Positions 1 through 8,566 are shown, counted from the stretch's first letter. The stretch: 64,000 bases of DNA from an uncultured Alistipes sp. (GCA_910583985.1 CAJTYA010000014.1:1-64000); one strand, 5' to 3'. Translations and numbers: made by a program. Notes: generated from the letters alone by a model not told the origin.

Positions 1-445
1 CTACAACCTCCATGCGGACCCGGTGTGGATCGAGGGGTTGCGAGCTATCCGGTAAGGGCGTGGCAAATGACAGCGGGGGTGCGGCAGAGTCGAAGTCCGA
101 CGCTTAACGAACCGTGTTCCTCGTGCGGCCCCGTCGTTTCGCGACGTATGATAAAAGGGGCCCATCTCACCCCTCGCCCTCCGGGAAGTTTCCCGGCCAC
201 ACGAACAGATCGTTAGAATGACTCCGGCCGCTCTTACACGGAGCTCCGAAACAGTGGAAACGGACGTGCTGTGCGGCAAGCCGCAAGGGAGGCAGAGCAT
301 CGGCACGAACGAAAAGACGGAAGAACGGGAGGGCATTTCCCAAAAAGAATGTAGGGAAACGCGAGCGGAAACGCCATCCGATGAAGCGGCGGTCGCGAAC
401 GTTTGCCACAAGAAAGGGAAGCCATCGGCCCCGGAGAGTTCGGAC

Positions 446-722
446 AAAAGGAGGGAGGACGGAAGGAACGACCCCGCCGAAAAAAGAGCACTCCGGAAAA
501 TGCAAACGAGGGTGCCATCCGGCGAAGCGGAGACCGGCGGGACGGTCATATCTTGTAACAAGAAAGACAGACCATAGGTTCCCGGAGAGTCCGGACAAAA
601 GGAGAAAGGAGCGGCCCCGGCATGGATGGATCGAGGGGTGAGGGCCATCCGGTGAAACGATAATCGGCGGAACGGCCGTCCGAGTGCACGTCCGCGCCTC
701 CGAGGTCTGCCGTTCGGAGCAC
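446..722. repeat. Direct repeat copy A1 (277 bp)
   Basis: This segment matches 1096-1372 at a constant offset of 650 bp. By eye the match is perfect from 446 to 647, has one substitution at 648 (T versus C), then a few differences around 680-686 before matching again to about 722. Such near-identity inside otherwise decayed repeats suggests a recent duplication or gene conversion. Confidence 0.9.
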
Positions 723-1095
723 GGCGGAAAATCCCGCAGGTTCGTGGCAGAGGCGAATAAAAGTCGAAGACCGGATGCCGACTCTTGCACGTCGGGACCC
801 GGTCTCCGGATTTCTATCGTTCGGTTCGGTGAGCCGTCCCCCGGAAACCGGTGCTGCGGAGCGGTCATTCGGTGGAGCAGCGGTCAGCGGAACGGCCATA
901 CTTTTATAGTCTGCCACAAAGAAGGCAAGGCACCGGCACAGATAACCCGAACGAAAAGGAGGGAGGACGGAAGGAACGAGCACGCCGAAAAGTGCAAACG
1001 AGGGTGCCACCCGATGAAGCAGAGACCTGCGGGACGGTCATGTTTTTAGAGTCTGCCACAAAGAAGGCAAGGCACCGGCACGGAGAACCCGGACA

Positions 1096-1372
1096 AAAAG
1101 GAGGGAGGACGGAAGGAACGACCCCGCCGAAAAAAGAGCACTCCGGAAAATGCAAACGAGGGTGCCATCCGGCGAAGCGGAGACCGGCGGGACGGTCATA
1201 TCTTGTAACAAGAAAGACAGACCATAGGTTCCCGGAGAGTCCGGACAAAAGGAGAAAGGAGCGGCCCCGGCATGGATGGATCGAGGGGTGAGGGCCACCC
1301 GGTGAAACGATAATCGGCGGAACGGCCGGCCAAATGCACGTCCGCGCCTCCGAGGTCTGCCGTTCGGAGCAC
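1096..1372. repeat. Direct repeat copy A2 (277 bp)
   Basis: Second copy of the segment at 446-722, in the same orientation. A third, shorter and more diverged copy of its left part lies at about 945-1045, between the two. Confidence 0.9.
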
Positions 1373-1440
1373 AGCGCCCCCACGGAACGGCCGCCCTTGA
1401 ATGCAAACGAGGGCGGCCGAACGGTTTCGGCCACCCTCGC

Positions 1441-1818
1441 TCTTCGAAGTAGTGGTTTTCAGGAAGGATTTTGTCGATAACTATTTATATACTATTGTCA
1501 CGGCACCTTGCGGCCGCAACCGTCCATTCGACCGCGACGGTCTGCGGCTCGTATGCAGCGACATGCGGGGCGACGAATGGACGATTTCTTCGTCGGGACA
1601 CTAAAACGATTGAATTTCCGTAGCGGGCGGAGCATGTTTCCGGGTCTCGGGTCGGGACGCCTCCCGGCCTGTCAGCGGCCGCGCCTTTCCCATCCGCAGG
1701 CGACGGCATAGCGGAGCGCTCCGGCTTCGGAGTGCGAACATCCTTCGCCGGTCTCCGGACCGGACGACCGATTGAGGGCGGGGAACAGCTCCCCGTCGGT
1801 CTCGCAAAGAGGAAGCCT
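1441..1818. other. Intergenic stretch, no gene seen
   Basis: There is a short AT-rich island at about 1460-1500, then GC-rich sequence. The one structure noticed is a perfect 10-bp inverted repeat, CGTCCATTCG at 1521-1530 with its complement at 1574-1583, separated by 43 bases. No convincing reading frame, promoter or RNA gene was recognised. Confidence 0.5.
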
Positions 1819-2100
1819 TCAGTCGTCCGGATCGGAGAGCCCGTAGAGCTCATCCAGTTCGCGGTCCTGATCGTCGATCTCCCCGTACATTTCGATCACT
1901 TTGTTGCAGAGCGATTCGCATTCGGCAAACAGATTGCCCGCACAGCTCGACAGAAGTTTGGAGGCTTCGGCCATTTCGTAATTGCATTCCTGACTGCGCG
2001 ATAGCGAACGTTTGAGAAACTCGATCAACTGGGCCCGGTTCAGCGGGGCATTCGTCGAGTCTTCGCGAGGCTGGCTCGGACGGATGTCGGCACTTTCCAT
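1819..2100 (-). CDS. Unknown 93-aa protein
   Basis: Not recognised. The 93-residue product is soluble-looking, acidic at the C terminus (ending LSDPDD), and mostly predicted helix from residue 20 onward, with four cysteines (about positions 38, 52, 60 and 64) in the middle of the chain. Codon choice resembles the certain genes of the window, with G/C preferred at third positions without the arginine excess of shadow frames. That is the main reason for accepting it. The ATG at 2100 is the only sensible start. No -7 promoter box was found between it and the structured RNA upstream (2176-2417), so it may be transcribed by read-through from that RNA's promoter, which would make the RNA a leader. 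No function is proposed. Confidence 0.6.
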   Translation of the reverse strand: MESADIRPSQPREDSTNAPLNRAQLIEFLKRSLSRSQECNYEMAEASKLLSSCAGNLFAECESLCNKVIEMYGEIDDQDRELDELYGLSDPDD

Positions 2101-2175
2101 AACGGATAGGTTTTGCCCTCACCCGCCTCCCGGTGAAGCTTTTTCAAAAAAGACGTGAGGCTGCGTGACTTATCC

Positions 2176-2417
2176 GGGATGAGGCTCTAGCAAAGCCCGG
2201 CAAACAGACAAGCACAACAGCTCACGCCTGAAGCATGTGCAAAATGAATCCAACACGTCCCATGCCGGAAAACCCGACAAAGAATCACCCAACTCCGGAA
2301 GTTCTCCTGCAAAGGATCGCTCCCGACGCGAGCTCCGTGCTTATGCTCTGATGCCTTAAAATTTGCTAGATTTCATCCCAGAGCAGACACGACGTCTTGC
2401 GACGGTATAATAGTGTC
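2176..2417 (-). ncRNA. Structured ncRNA, long rod, 6S-like
   Basis: Positions 2176-2182 and 2186-2194 pair perfectly with 2373-2379 and 2362-2370 (7 bp and 9 bp, 3/2 internal loop), closing a 204-nt element. Inside, further helices stack in order: 2208-2215 with 2337-2344, 2219-2226 with 2327-2334, 2230-2234 with 2319-2323, 2249-2251 with 2314-2316, and an apical hairpin 2264-2268 with 2274-2278. Four of these contain pairs that are G-U on the minus strand but A-C mismatches on the plus strand, which fixes the orientation. A 5' hairpin (GACAC/GTGTC with an inner CGTC-GCAA-GACG tetraloop stem) lies at about 2384-2416, directly after a TACTTTCG promoter box. The length and single long rod suit a 6S RNA, which sequesters RNA polymerase. 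A leader for the 93-aa gene downstream is the alternative. Confidence 0.65.
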
Positions 2418-2421
2418 GGTA

Positions 2422-2429
2422 CGAAAGTA
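2422..2429 (-). promoter_or_regulatory. Putative -7 box for the structured RNA
   Basis: Read on the minus strand this is TACTTTCG, seven of eight matches to the Bacteroidota -7 box TAnnTTTG. It would place the transcript start near 2417, the first base of the 5' hairpin. A TTG lies about 22 bases upstream. Confidence 0.45.
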
Positions 2430-3070
2430 AGAAAAAATTCAATAACGACAGCAAGATCGCAAAACATTCGTCATTTTTTCCGAAACCGCATGTCGATCTT
2501 TCGGCCGTTTGAGAAACATCGTCCGCATTTCATCGCAAAATTACAGAAAGCTATTCCTCGGAAACTCTCGAAACAAGACACGTACCCCCGACTGCGACGG
2601 GATCGCTGCACCCGGCGAAGGCCGACGGAAAAACCGTTCCGCCTCCGGCACGTCCGAAGCCGGAGGCATCGGACCGGGCAGGACAAGGGTCGAAACCGGA
2701 CGACGCAGCCCGTTCCCCCTCGCATGGGAACGCGCCGGAACGAAAATACCCCCCGGAGGCGCGGCCTAAGGCCGGAGGAAAGAGCCGGGAAAGGAGAGGC
2801 GGAGGGGAGAAAAGAGCGGGACAGGGAGAGAGGGAGGACGACAGGAGAAAGGAAGGAGACAGGAAAAGGGAACGGAACGCACGGAAGCGACAAAACGGGT
2901 CCGGGAAACGCCGGGGCAACGATTCGATGCCCCGGCGCTTTCCGGACCCGTTTCACTCGACGGGGGCGCCGCCTGCGATGCCGGAACGAAAGAAGATTCT
3001 TCCGGCGGCATGTTCCGCACGGGTACCCGCACCGCGAACGGTCGCGGGCGGACGCCCCGGACGGGACGGT
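2430..3070. other. Intergenic stretch, no gene; holds a strong hairpin
   Basis: No credible reading frame. About 2780-2890 is an unusual purine-rich tract on the plus strand (GGAG/GAGAGGGAGG type). The only clear element is the hairpin at 2893-2953, listed separately. Confidence 0.5.
2893..2953 (-). terminator. Long hairpin, likely terminator of the EF-G2 gene
   Basis: Arms 2893-2918 and 2928-2953 are a 26-bp inverted repeat matching at 24 positions, with a 9-base loop. On the minus strand the descending arm ends in GTTTTG, a short U tract. It lies 118 bases past the EF-G2 stop codon. Confidence 0.6.
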
Positions 3071-5227
3071 CTATTCGTCCTTATCGGTATCGGCGTAGGC
3101 CTTGAGCAGTTTTTCCTGCACGTCGGAGGGCACCTGTTCGTAGGAGGCGAACTTCATCGAATAGGTGGCCCGGCCGTTGGTCAGCGAGCTGAGCGTCGTC
3201 GAATAGCGGTACATCTCGGCGAGCGGCACCCGCGCCACGATGCGTTCGAAACCTTTCTCGCTGCTCATTCCCTCGATCATGGCGCGGCGGTTCTGCAGGT
3301 CGCTCATCACGTCGCCCATCCGGTCCGAAGGCACGAGCACCTCGACGTTGTAGATAGGCTCCATGATCTTCGGGCCCGCCTTGCGGAACGCCTCCTTGAA
3401 GGCATTGCGTCCGGCCAGCTTGAACGACAGTTCGTTGGAATCCACCGGGTGCATCTTGCCGTCGTAGACCACGACGCGGATGTCGCGGGCATACGATCCG
3501 GTGAGCGGCCCCTCCTCCATTTTCTCCATGATCCCCTTCATGATGGCGGGCAGGAAGCGGGCGTCGATGGCCCCGCCCACGATGGCGCTGTAAAAGACCA
3601 GCCGGCCGCCCCACGGCAGTTCGACCTCCTCCTTGCTCTTGATGTTGACCTGCAATTCGCGGCCGTCGATCTTGTATTTCGAAGGTTCGGGCATACCGTC
3701 CCGGTAGGGTTCGACGACGAGCCACACTTCGCCGAACTGTCCCGCTCCGCCGGACTGCTTCTTGTGCCGGTAGTCGGCCGCCGCCACCTTGGTGATCGTC
3801 TCGCGATAGGGAATTTTCGGGGCGAAAAACTCGATTTCCATCTTGTTCCGGTTGGCCAACTGCCATTTGAGAATGTTCAGATGGTGTTCGCCCTGCCCCT
3901 GTACGATGGTCTGCTTGAGCTCCTTGGAATATTCGACCTCGATGGTCGGGTCCTCGAAATGCGCCCGGTTGAGCAGTTCGCCCAGCTTTTCGTCCTCGCC
4001 GGTCTTCGTCGAGCGGACGGCGGCGCGGTAACGGGGTTCGGGGAAGACGATCGGTTCGAGGGCGATGTCCGACCCGGCGGAGGTCAACGTCTGGTTCGTC
4101 TTGGTGCCTTTCAGTTTGACGGTACACCCGATGTCGCCCGCCTCCATTTCGGTCACCCGCACCCTGTTCTTGCCCGCAATGGCGAACAGTTGCGAAATCT
4201 TCTCCCGGTTTCCGGTTTCGGCATTGACCAACTCCATGCCCTCGGTCACCTTGCCCGACACGACGCGGAAAAAGGTCAGTTCGCCCAGATGGGGTTCCAC
4301 GAGACTCTTGAAGACGAACAGCGCCACGGGAGCCTCGCTGTCGGCCGCGATCTCCCGCCCGTCCACGGTCCGGAAGTCGGGCGCCTCGACGGGTCCCGGC
4401 GCCACGTTGGTAATGAACTCCATGAGCCGCTTGGCTCCGATGTCGCGCTTGCCCGAAGCGCAGAACACGGGGATCAGGTCGCGCTTGGCCAATCCGATCT
4501 TAAGGCCCGAACGGAGCTCGTCCTGCGTGAGTACGCCTTTTTCGAAATAGAGCTCCATGAGCGCCTCGTCGTTCTCGGCGGCCGCTTCGGTCAGGATGCG
4601 GTTCAGCTCGCGGGCCTTCTCCATCTCCGATTCGGGGATTTCGAGCTCTTCGCGCTGGCCGGTGTCGCCCTTGAACCGGTACATCTTCATCAGCAGCACG
4701 TCGACGAAAGCGTCGAACGAGGGTCCCGGATTGACCGGATACTGGACGAGCACGGGCGTCACCTGCGAAGCCGCCCGAAGCGATTCGAGCGTATTTTCCC
4801 ACGATGCTTTCTCGCTGTCGAGCTGGTTGACGACCGCGATGATCGGTTTCTCGTGCGCACGGGCGTAACGGGCCTGAATCTCGGTGCCCACTTCGAAACC
4901 GTTCTGCGCGTTGAGCAGCATCACGCCCACGTCGGCCACCTTGAAGGCAGAGAACAAACCTCCGCAGAAATCGTCCGATCCCGGCGTGTCGATGATGTTC
5001 AGCTTGCGGCCGTTGTACTCGGCGAACAGCAGCGTAGGGTAGATCGAGCGCTTGTAGAGGTGTTCCACGTCGGTGTAATCCGACAGCGTGCTGTCGTTTT
5101 CGATGCTTCCCCGGCGGTCGATCACCTGACCGTCGAAAGCCATCGCTTCGGCCAGCGTGGTCTTGCCCGATCCCGAAGCGCCGAGCAGGACGACATTTTT
5201 GATTTGGCGGGTCGTGTACGTCTTCAT
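3071..5227 (-). CDS. fusA2: Elongation factor G paralogue (EF-G2 type)
   Basis: A 718-residue translational GTPase-family protein with the five EF-G domains: a G-like domain (about 8-270), domain II (285-385), III (400-465), IV (470-610, containing GGAGQFGEVWLVVEP) and V (610-700). The nucleotide site is not canonical. The P-loop is GASGSGKT (16-23). The switch II motif is DTPGSDDF (80-87), with Ser84 where EF-G has the catalytic His. The base-specificity motif is NQLD (134-137) instead of NKxD. This is the Bacteroidota EF-G2 type, known in Bacteroides as a second EF-G that supports translation without hydrolysing GTP and matters in carbon starvation and gut colonisation. The residues are seen; function is inferred from the family. 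The housekeeping EF-G is expected elsewhere. It is transcribed alone. Confidence 0.9.
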   Translation of the reverse strand: MKTYTTRQIKNVVLLGASGSGKTTLAEAMAFDGQVIDRRGSIENDSTLSDYTDVEHLYKRSIYPTLLFAEYNGRKLNIIDTPGSDDFCGGLFSAFKVADVGVMLLNAQNGFEVGTEIQARYARAHEKPIIAVVNQLDSEKASWENTLESLRAASQVTPVLVQYPVNPGPSFDAFVDVLLMKMYRFKGDTGQREELEIPESEMEKARELNRILTEAAAENDEALMELYFEKGVLTQDELRSGLKIGLAKRDLIPVFCASGKRDIGAKRLMEFITNVAPGPVEAPDFRTVDGREIAADSEAPVALFVFKSLVEPHLGELTFFRVVSGKVTEGMELVNAETGNREKISQLFAIAGKNRVRVTEMEAGDIGCTVKLKGTKTNQTLTSAGSDIALEPIVFPEPRYRAAVRSTKTGEDEKLGELLNRAHFEDPTIEVEYSKELKQTIVQGQGEHHLNILKWQLANRNKMEIEFFAPKIPYRETITKVAAADYRHKKQSGGAGQFGEVWLVVEPYRDGMPEPSKYKIDGRELQVNIKSKEEVELPWGGRLVFYSAIVGGAIDARFLPAIMKGIMEKMEEGPLTGSYARDIRVVVYDGKMHPVDSNELSFKLAGRNAFKEAFRKAGPKIMEPIYNVEVLVPSDRMGDVMSDLQNRRAMIEGMSSEKGFERIVARVPLAEMYRYSTTLSSLTNGRATYSMKFASYEQVPSDVQEKLLKAYADTDKDE

Positions 5228-5285
5228 AATCGAAAGGTTTTAGGTTTGTAAGGGAGGAGCTCAGGTTCAAGCGTTCCGCCCGTTC

Positions 5286-5293
5286 TAAATTTA
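5286..5293 (-). promoter_or_regulatory. Putative -7 box for the EF-G2 gene
   Basis: TAAATTTA, one mismatch from TAnnTTTG, 58 bases upstream of the start codon, with a TTG about 20 bases further upstream on the minus strand. The box is itself palindromic. Confidence 0.4.
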
Positions 5294-5501
5294 AGAAAAG
5301 AATTCGACAATCCCAACGTCCCTATGCAAAATCGGGACAAACGGGCCCTCCGGCGAGGCGACGGGCGTCCTCTTTCGCGACGAATCGGCCCGGAACGTCC
5401 GATCCTCCGCCGCGAACGCTCCGGAGGCCGGGGCGAACGGAGCGACGCCGGGAAAAAGCGACGGTCCGGGAAGACCGGAAACCGCCAAGCGGAAAAATTC
5501 C

Positions 5502-5509
5502 TATCTTTG
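5502..5509 (+). promoter_or_regulatory. Promoter -7 box (TATCTTTG)
   Basis: An exact TAnnTTTG box 26 bases before the ATG of the GH78 gene. Confidence 0.7.
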
Positions 5510-5535
5510 CCATATAACCCAATTTTATCCCATTT

Positions 5536-7794
5536 ATGAAACGTTCGTTTCTCGGCGGCCCGTTCGTCGCCCTGTTCACTTTCCTCGTTACGATCCTGTC
5601 GTCCGGCTGCGGTCGGACGGCCATGCCCGATCTCGCCGCGTGCGACTCGTTCGTGCGGGCCCGGCCCGTGTGGGCCGAAGGGCGTGAGAAGGAAAAGAAC
5701 CTGACGCTTTCGTTCCGCGAGGTGATCGAGACGCGCGGGGCGAAAAGCGCGCTGATCCGCATCGCCGCCTCGACCGACTACCGCCTGCGCGTGAACGGAG
5801 AGTTCGTGGGCCACGGCCCCTGCGTCGCGGCGCACGGCTTCTACCGCGTCGACTGCTACGACCTCAAACCCTATCTGCACCGGGGACGCAACGTAGTGGC
5901 ATTAGAAGTGGCAGGCTACAACGAACCGAGCTATTACCTGCTCGACCAGCCGTCGTTCCTACAGGCCGAGGTGGAAATCGACGGCGAGTGCATCGCCGCC
6001 ACGGGCAGCGAATTCACGGCCTACGAACTGGGGCAACGCAAGGCCGACGTGCCGCGTTTCAGCATCCAGCGCCCCTTCACGGAACATTACGCCATCGACC
6101 CGACGTTCGACGACTGGGCCCAGAAAGCCGACTGGCAGGCGGGCGAAGCCGTCGTGCTCGCCGTACAGCCCGAAAAGAGCCTGTTGCCGCGCCGAGTGGC
6201 CTATCCCGACTACCGGGTGCACGATGCCGTGGCGCAGGGCGGCGGAATATACAAATTCGAGTGCAACAGCAGCGGTTTCTTGGGACTGTACGTCAAAGTC
6301 GACGAACCGGCGCGCCTGCGCGTGTCGTTCGACGAGCTTCTGGGCGAGGACGGCCACGTACACCTCGAACGGCTGGGCTGCCGGGCATACGTGATATACG
6401 ACCTGCAGGCGGGCGAATACGTGTTAGAGAGCTTCGAGCCGTACACCATGCAGTTCGCCGAGGTAACGGTGGAGAGCGGCGCATGCGAGGTGAAGCGCAT
6501 CTACATGCGCGACTACTGCAATGCGGACGTCCACCGCGGGACTTTCTCGTCGGACAACGCCGATCTGGACCGCCTGTTCGAAACGGCCCGCGAGACGCAC
6601 CGGCAGAGCTCGCTGGACATATTCATGGACACGCCCTCGCGCGAGCGGGCCGGATGGCTGTGCGACAGCTATTTCTCGGCTCGCGTGGCGTTCGATCTGG
6701 CAGGGCACGCCAAGATGGAAAAGAATTTCATCGAGAACTTCCTGCTGCCCGAACGCTTCGGGGACATCGACGAGGGCATGCTCCCGATGTGCTACCCCAG
6801 CGACCACCGGGACCATAACTACATTCCCAACTGGGCCATGTGGTTCGTCATCGAACTGGAGGAATACCTCGACCGCAGCGGCGACCGCGAAACGATAGAC
6901 CGCGCCCGCAAGCGCGTGTACGACCTGATCGGCTATTTCGAACCCTATCTGAACGAAGACGGGTTGTTGGAAAAGCTCGACAAATGGGTTTTCATCGAGT
7001 GGTCGGCGGCCAACGACTATGTACAGGACGTGAACTATCCGTCGAACATGCTCTATGCCGGCATGCTGGATGTCGCGGCGCGTCTTTACGACGACGAGGC
7101 GCTGGCCGGGCAGGCGGCGCATGTGCGCGAGACGATCCGCGGGCAGGCCTACGACGGACGTTTCTTCTGCGACAACGCGGTGCGCGGCGAGGACGGCAAA
7201 CTGCACCGCACCGGGAACCACACCGAGGTGTGCCAGTATTACGCCTTCTTCTTCGGAGTCGCCTCGCCCGAAAGCCACCCCGAACTGTGGGCGCGTCTTC
7301 GCGACGAGTTCGGTCCCGCGCGCAAACGGGACAACGCCTATCCCGATGTCGCTTTCGCCAATGCGTTCATCGGCAACTACCTGCGGTTGGAGCTGCTCTC
7401 GCGCGAAAGGCTGTCGCGACAAATCCTCGACGAGTCGATCGCCGAATACCTCGTCATGGCCGACATGACGGGCACGCTGTGGGAAAACCTGCCCAGTGCG
7501 GTGCACAGTCTGGCCAGTTGCAACCACGGCTTCGCGGCGCATATCGTGCATGTGCTCTACCGCGACGTACTGGGCGTATACGAAGTCTCGCCCACGGAAA
7601 AACGGGTGACGCTGCGTTTCACGGACTGCGGACTGGGCCGCTGCCGAGGTTCCATACCCGTCGGCGACGAGTCGATCGACGTGGAATGGACGCTGCGGAA
7701 CGACACGCTCGACTGCCGGTTGTCGTTGCCCGAAGGATACGCCTACGACCTGTTGCCGGCACCGGGCCTGACGGTCGATATAACGGAACGTTAA
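5536..7794 (+). CDS. GH78-like alpha-L-rhamnosidase lipoprotein
   Basis: 752 residues. An N-terminal hydrophobic segment ends in SSGC with Cys25 as the likely lipidated residue, so the enzyme is probably anchored in the cell envelope. Residues of about 50-330 form the beta-sandwich modules typical of bacterial rhamnosidases (LRVNGEFVGHGP). The (alpha/alpha)6 six-hairpin catalytic domain follows: DTPSRERAGWLCDS is the family's conserved loop (usually DCPQR..R.GW.GD), then NYIPNWAMWFVIELEEY and WVFIEWSAANDYVQDVNYPSN, with a C-terminal beta domain (VSPTEKRVTLRF). Family members remove terminal alpha-L-rhamnose from plant or microbial glycans. No SusCD pair is adjacent, so the substrate cannot be read from context. 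Related six-hairpin glycosidases with other specificities are possible. Confidence 0.8.
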   Translation: MKRSFLGGPFVALFTFLVTILSSGCGRTAMPDLAACDSFVRARPVWAEGREKEKNLTLSFREVIETRGAKSALIRIAASTDYRLRVNGEFVGHGPCVAAHGFYRVDCYDLKPYLHRGRNVVALEVAGYNEPSYYLLDQPSFLQAEVEIDGECIAATGSEFTAYELGQRKADVPRFSIQRPFTEHYAIDPTFDDWAQKADWQAGEAVVLAVQPEKSLLPRRVAYPDYRVHDAVAQGGGIYKFECNSSGFLGLYVKVDEPARLRVSFDELLGEDGHVHLERLGCRAYVIYDLQAGEYVLESFEPYTMQFAEVTVESGACEVKRIYMRDYCNADVHRGTFSSDNADLDRLFETARETHRQSSLDIFMDTPSRERAGWLCDSYFSARVAFDLAGHAKMEKNFIENFLLPERFGDIDEGMLPMCYPSDHRDHNYIPNWAMWFVIELEEYLDRSGDRETIDRARKRVYDLIGYFEPYLNEDGLLEKLDKWVFIEWSAANDYVQDVNYPSNMLYAGMLDVAARLYDDEALAGQAAHVRETIRGQAYDGRFFCDNAVRGEDGKLHRTGNHTEVCQYYAFFFGVASPESHPELWARLRDEFGPARKRDNAYPDVAFANAFIGNYLRLELLSRERLSRQILDESIAEYLVMADMTGTLWENLPSAVHSLASCNHGFAAHIVHVLYRDVLGVYEVSPTEKRVTLRFTDCGLGRCRGSIPVGDESIDVEWTLRNDTLDCRLSLPEGYAYDLLPAPGLTVDITER

Positions 7795-8080
7795 GTAAGA
7801 ACGCTTGCGATAGCCCGGCCGGGCAGCGGCATTCAGGACGGCCTTTGTGGTTTTTCGACCGAAAGAGGACGGACCGGGGAAAACGCCGTCGCACGACAGA
7901 CCATTCGGCGCTGCGACGGCCGGAGAAGCCGGAGGGCTGTCCCCACGACCTGAAGCATCGGACGACAAAAAGAGACCCCGATCCCTCGGCACCGACGGGC
8001 GCGACTCGCACAGGCGACGACGATATCCGAAAAATTTCGAAAAGAACGGAACACGCTATAAACACACAACAACCGACTCG

Positions 8081-8566
8081 ATGATGAGCATCGTATGGAT
8101 CGTACTGGCCTTTGTCTGCCTGCTGGCGGGAATCGCGGGCTGCATCGTCCCCGTGCTGCCGGGCCCGCCGTTGAGCTACGCAGCGCTGTGGCTGATGAAA
8201 TGGAGCGGGACGGCCGACTTCGACGGGAGGTTCCTGCTGCTGTGGGGCATCGTGACGCTGGCGGTGACAGTGGCGGACTATCTGCTGCCCGCATGGCTTT
8301 CCAAACGGTTCGGCGGCTCGAAATACGCCGCGACGGGATCGCTCGTCGGACTGCTCGCCGGCATGATTTTCTTCCCTCCGTTGGGTCCGGTGGCCGGAGC
8401 GTTCCTCGGCGCGCTCGCGGGCGAACTGCTCTACGACAGTTCGGACACGGGCAAGGCGCTCAGGGCGGCTTGCGGCGCGTTCGTCGCCTTCCTGCTCGGT
8501 ACGGGGCTCAAGTTAGGCGCCTCGCTGGCGATGGGCTTCTACGTCGTGCGGGCCCTGTTCGTCTGA
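8081..8566 (+). CDS. DUF456 family membrane protein
   Basis: 161 residues, almost entirely hydrophobic: helices at about 3-28, 48-70, 80-108 and 125-158. The glycine-rich stretches (LAGIAGCIVPVLPGPP near the start, and GLLAGMIFFPPLGPVAGAFLGALAGEL in the middle) are the hallmark of DUF456. The function of the family is unknown. The start could equally be the second ATG at 8084. The 286 bases upstream hold no other gene and no clear -7 box. Confidence 0.85.
   Translation: MMSIVWIVLAFVCLLAGIAGCIVPVLPGPPLSYAALWLMKWSGTADFDGRFLLLWGIVTLAVTVADYLLPAWLSKRFGGSKYAATGSLVGLLAGMIFFPPLGPVAGAFLGALAGELLYDSSDTGKALRAACGAFVAFLLGTGLKLGASLAMGFYVVRALFV

Larger units (their letters stand above)
301..1440. repeat. 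Degenerate direct-repeat region, non-coding
   Basis: Variants of one unit recur through this stretch. Recognisable parts are a core reading GCAAACGAGGGTGCCA, followed by CC(g/a)(t/c)GAAGC, a GACGGTCAT block, and a GGACAAAAGGAG purine block. Core-like segments lie near 370, 500, 645, 990, 1150, 1295 and 1400. Units are truncated and rearranged rather than cleanly tandem. Every reading frame gives arginine/proline-rich or serine-rich junk with the same peptide appearing in different frames, which argues against coding. Positions 1-300 look related but more decayed. Nothing resembling a transposase is present. Its origin is unknown; it could be an intergenic repeat family or debris of a repetitive gene. 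Confidence 0.75.

Noticed and set aside
1..1434. Overlapping open frames on both strands in the repeat field
   Set aside because: The same peptide segments recur in different frames because the DNA, not a protein, is repeated. Composition is unlike the certain genes.
301..1440. CRISPR array
   Set aside because: Units are over 100 bases, degenerate and irregularly spaced, with no short identical repeats and unique spacers, and no cas genes nearby.
2406..2414. Sigma-70-like TATAATAG on the plus strand
   Set aside because: No properly spaced -35 element. Bacteroidota use TAnnTTTG boxes, and the segment is part of the minus-strand RNA's 5' hairpin loop.
2397..3098. A 233-codon plus-strand frame in the gap before EF-G2
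   Set aside because: Extremely Arg-rich, spans a long terminator-like hairpin, and has no recognisable motif.
2927..5251. A 774-codon open frame on the plus strand
   Set aside because: Antisense shadow of the EF-G2 gene, same codon-bias cause. The His/Arg/Leu-rich product has no recognisable fold.
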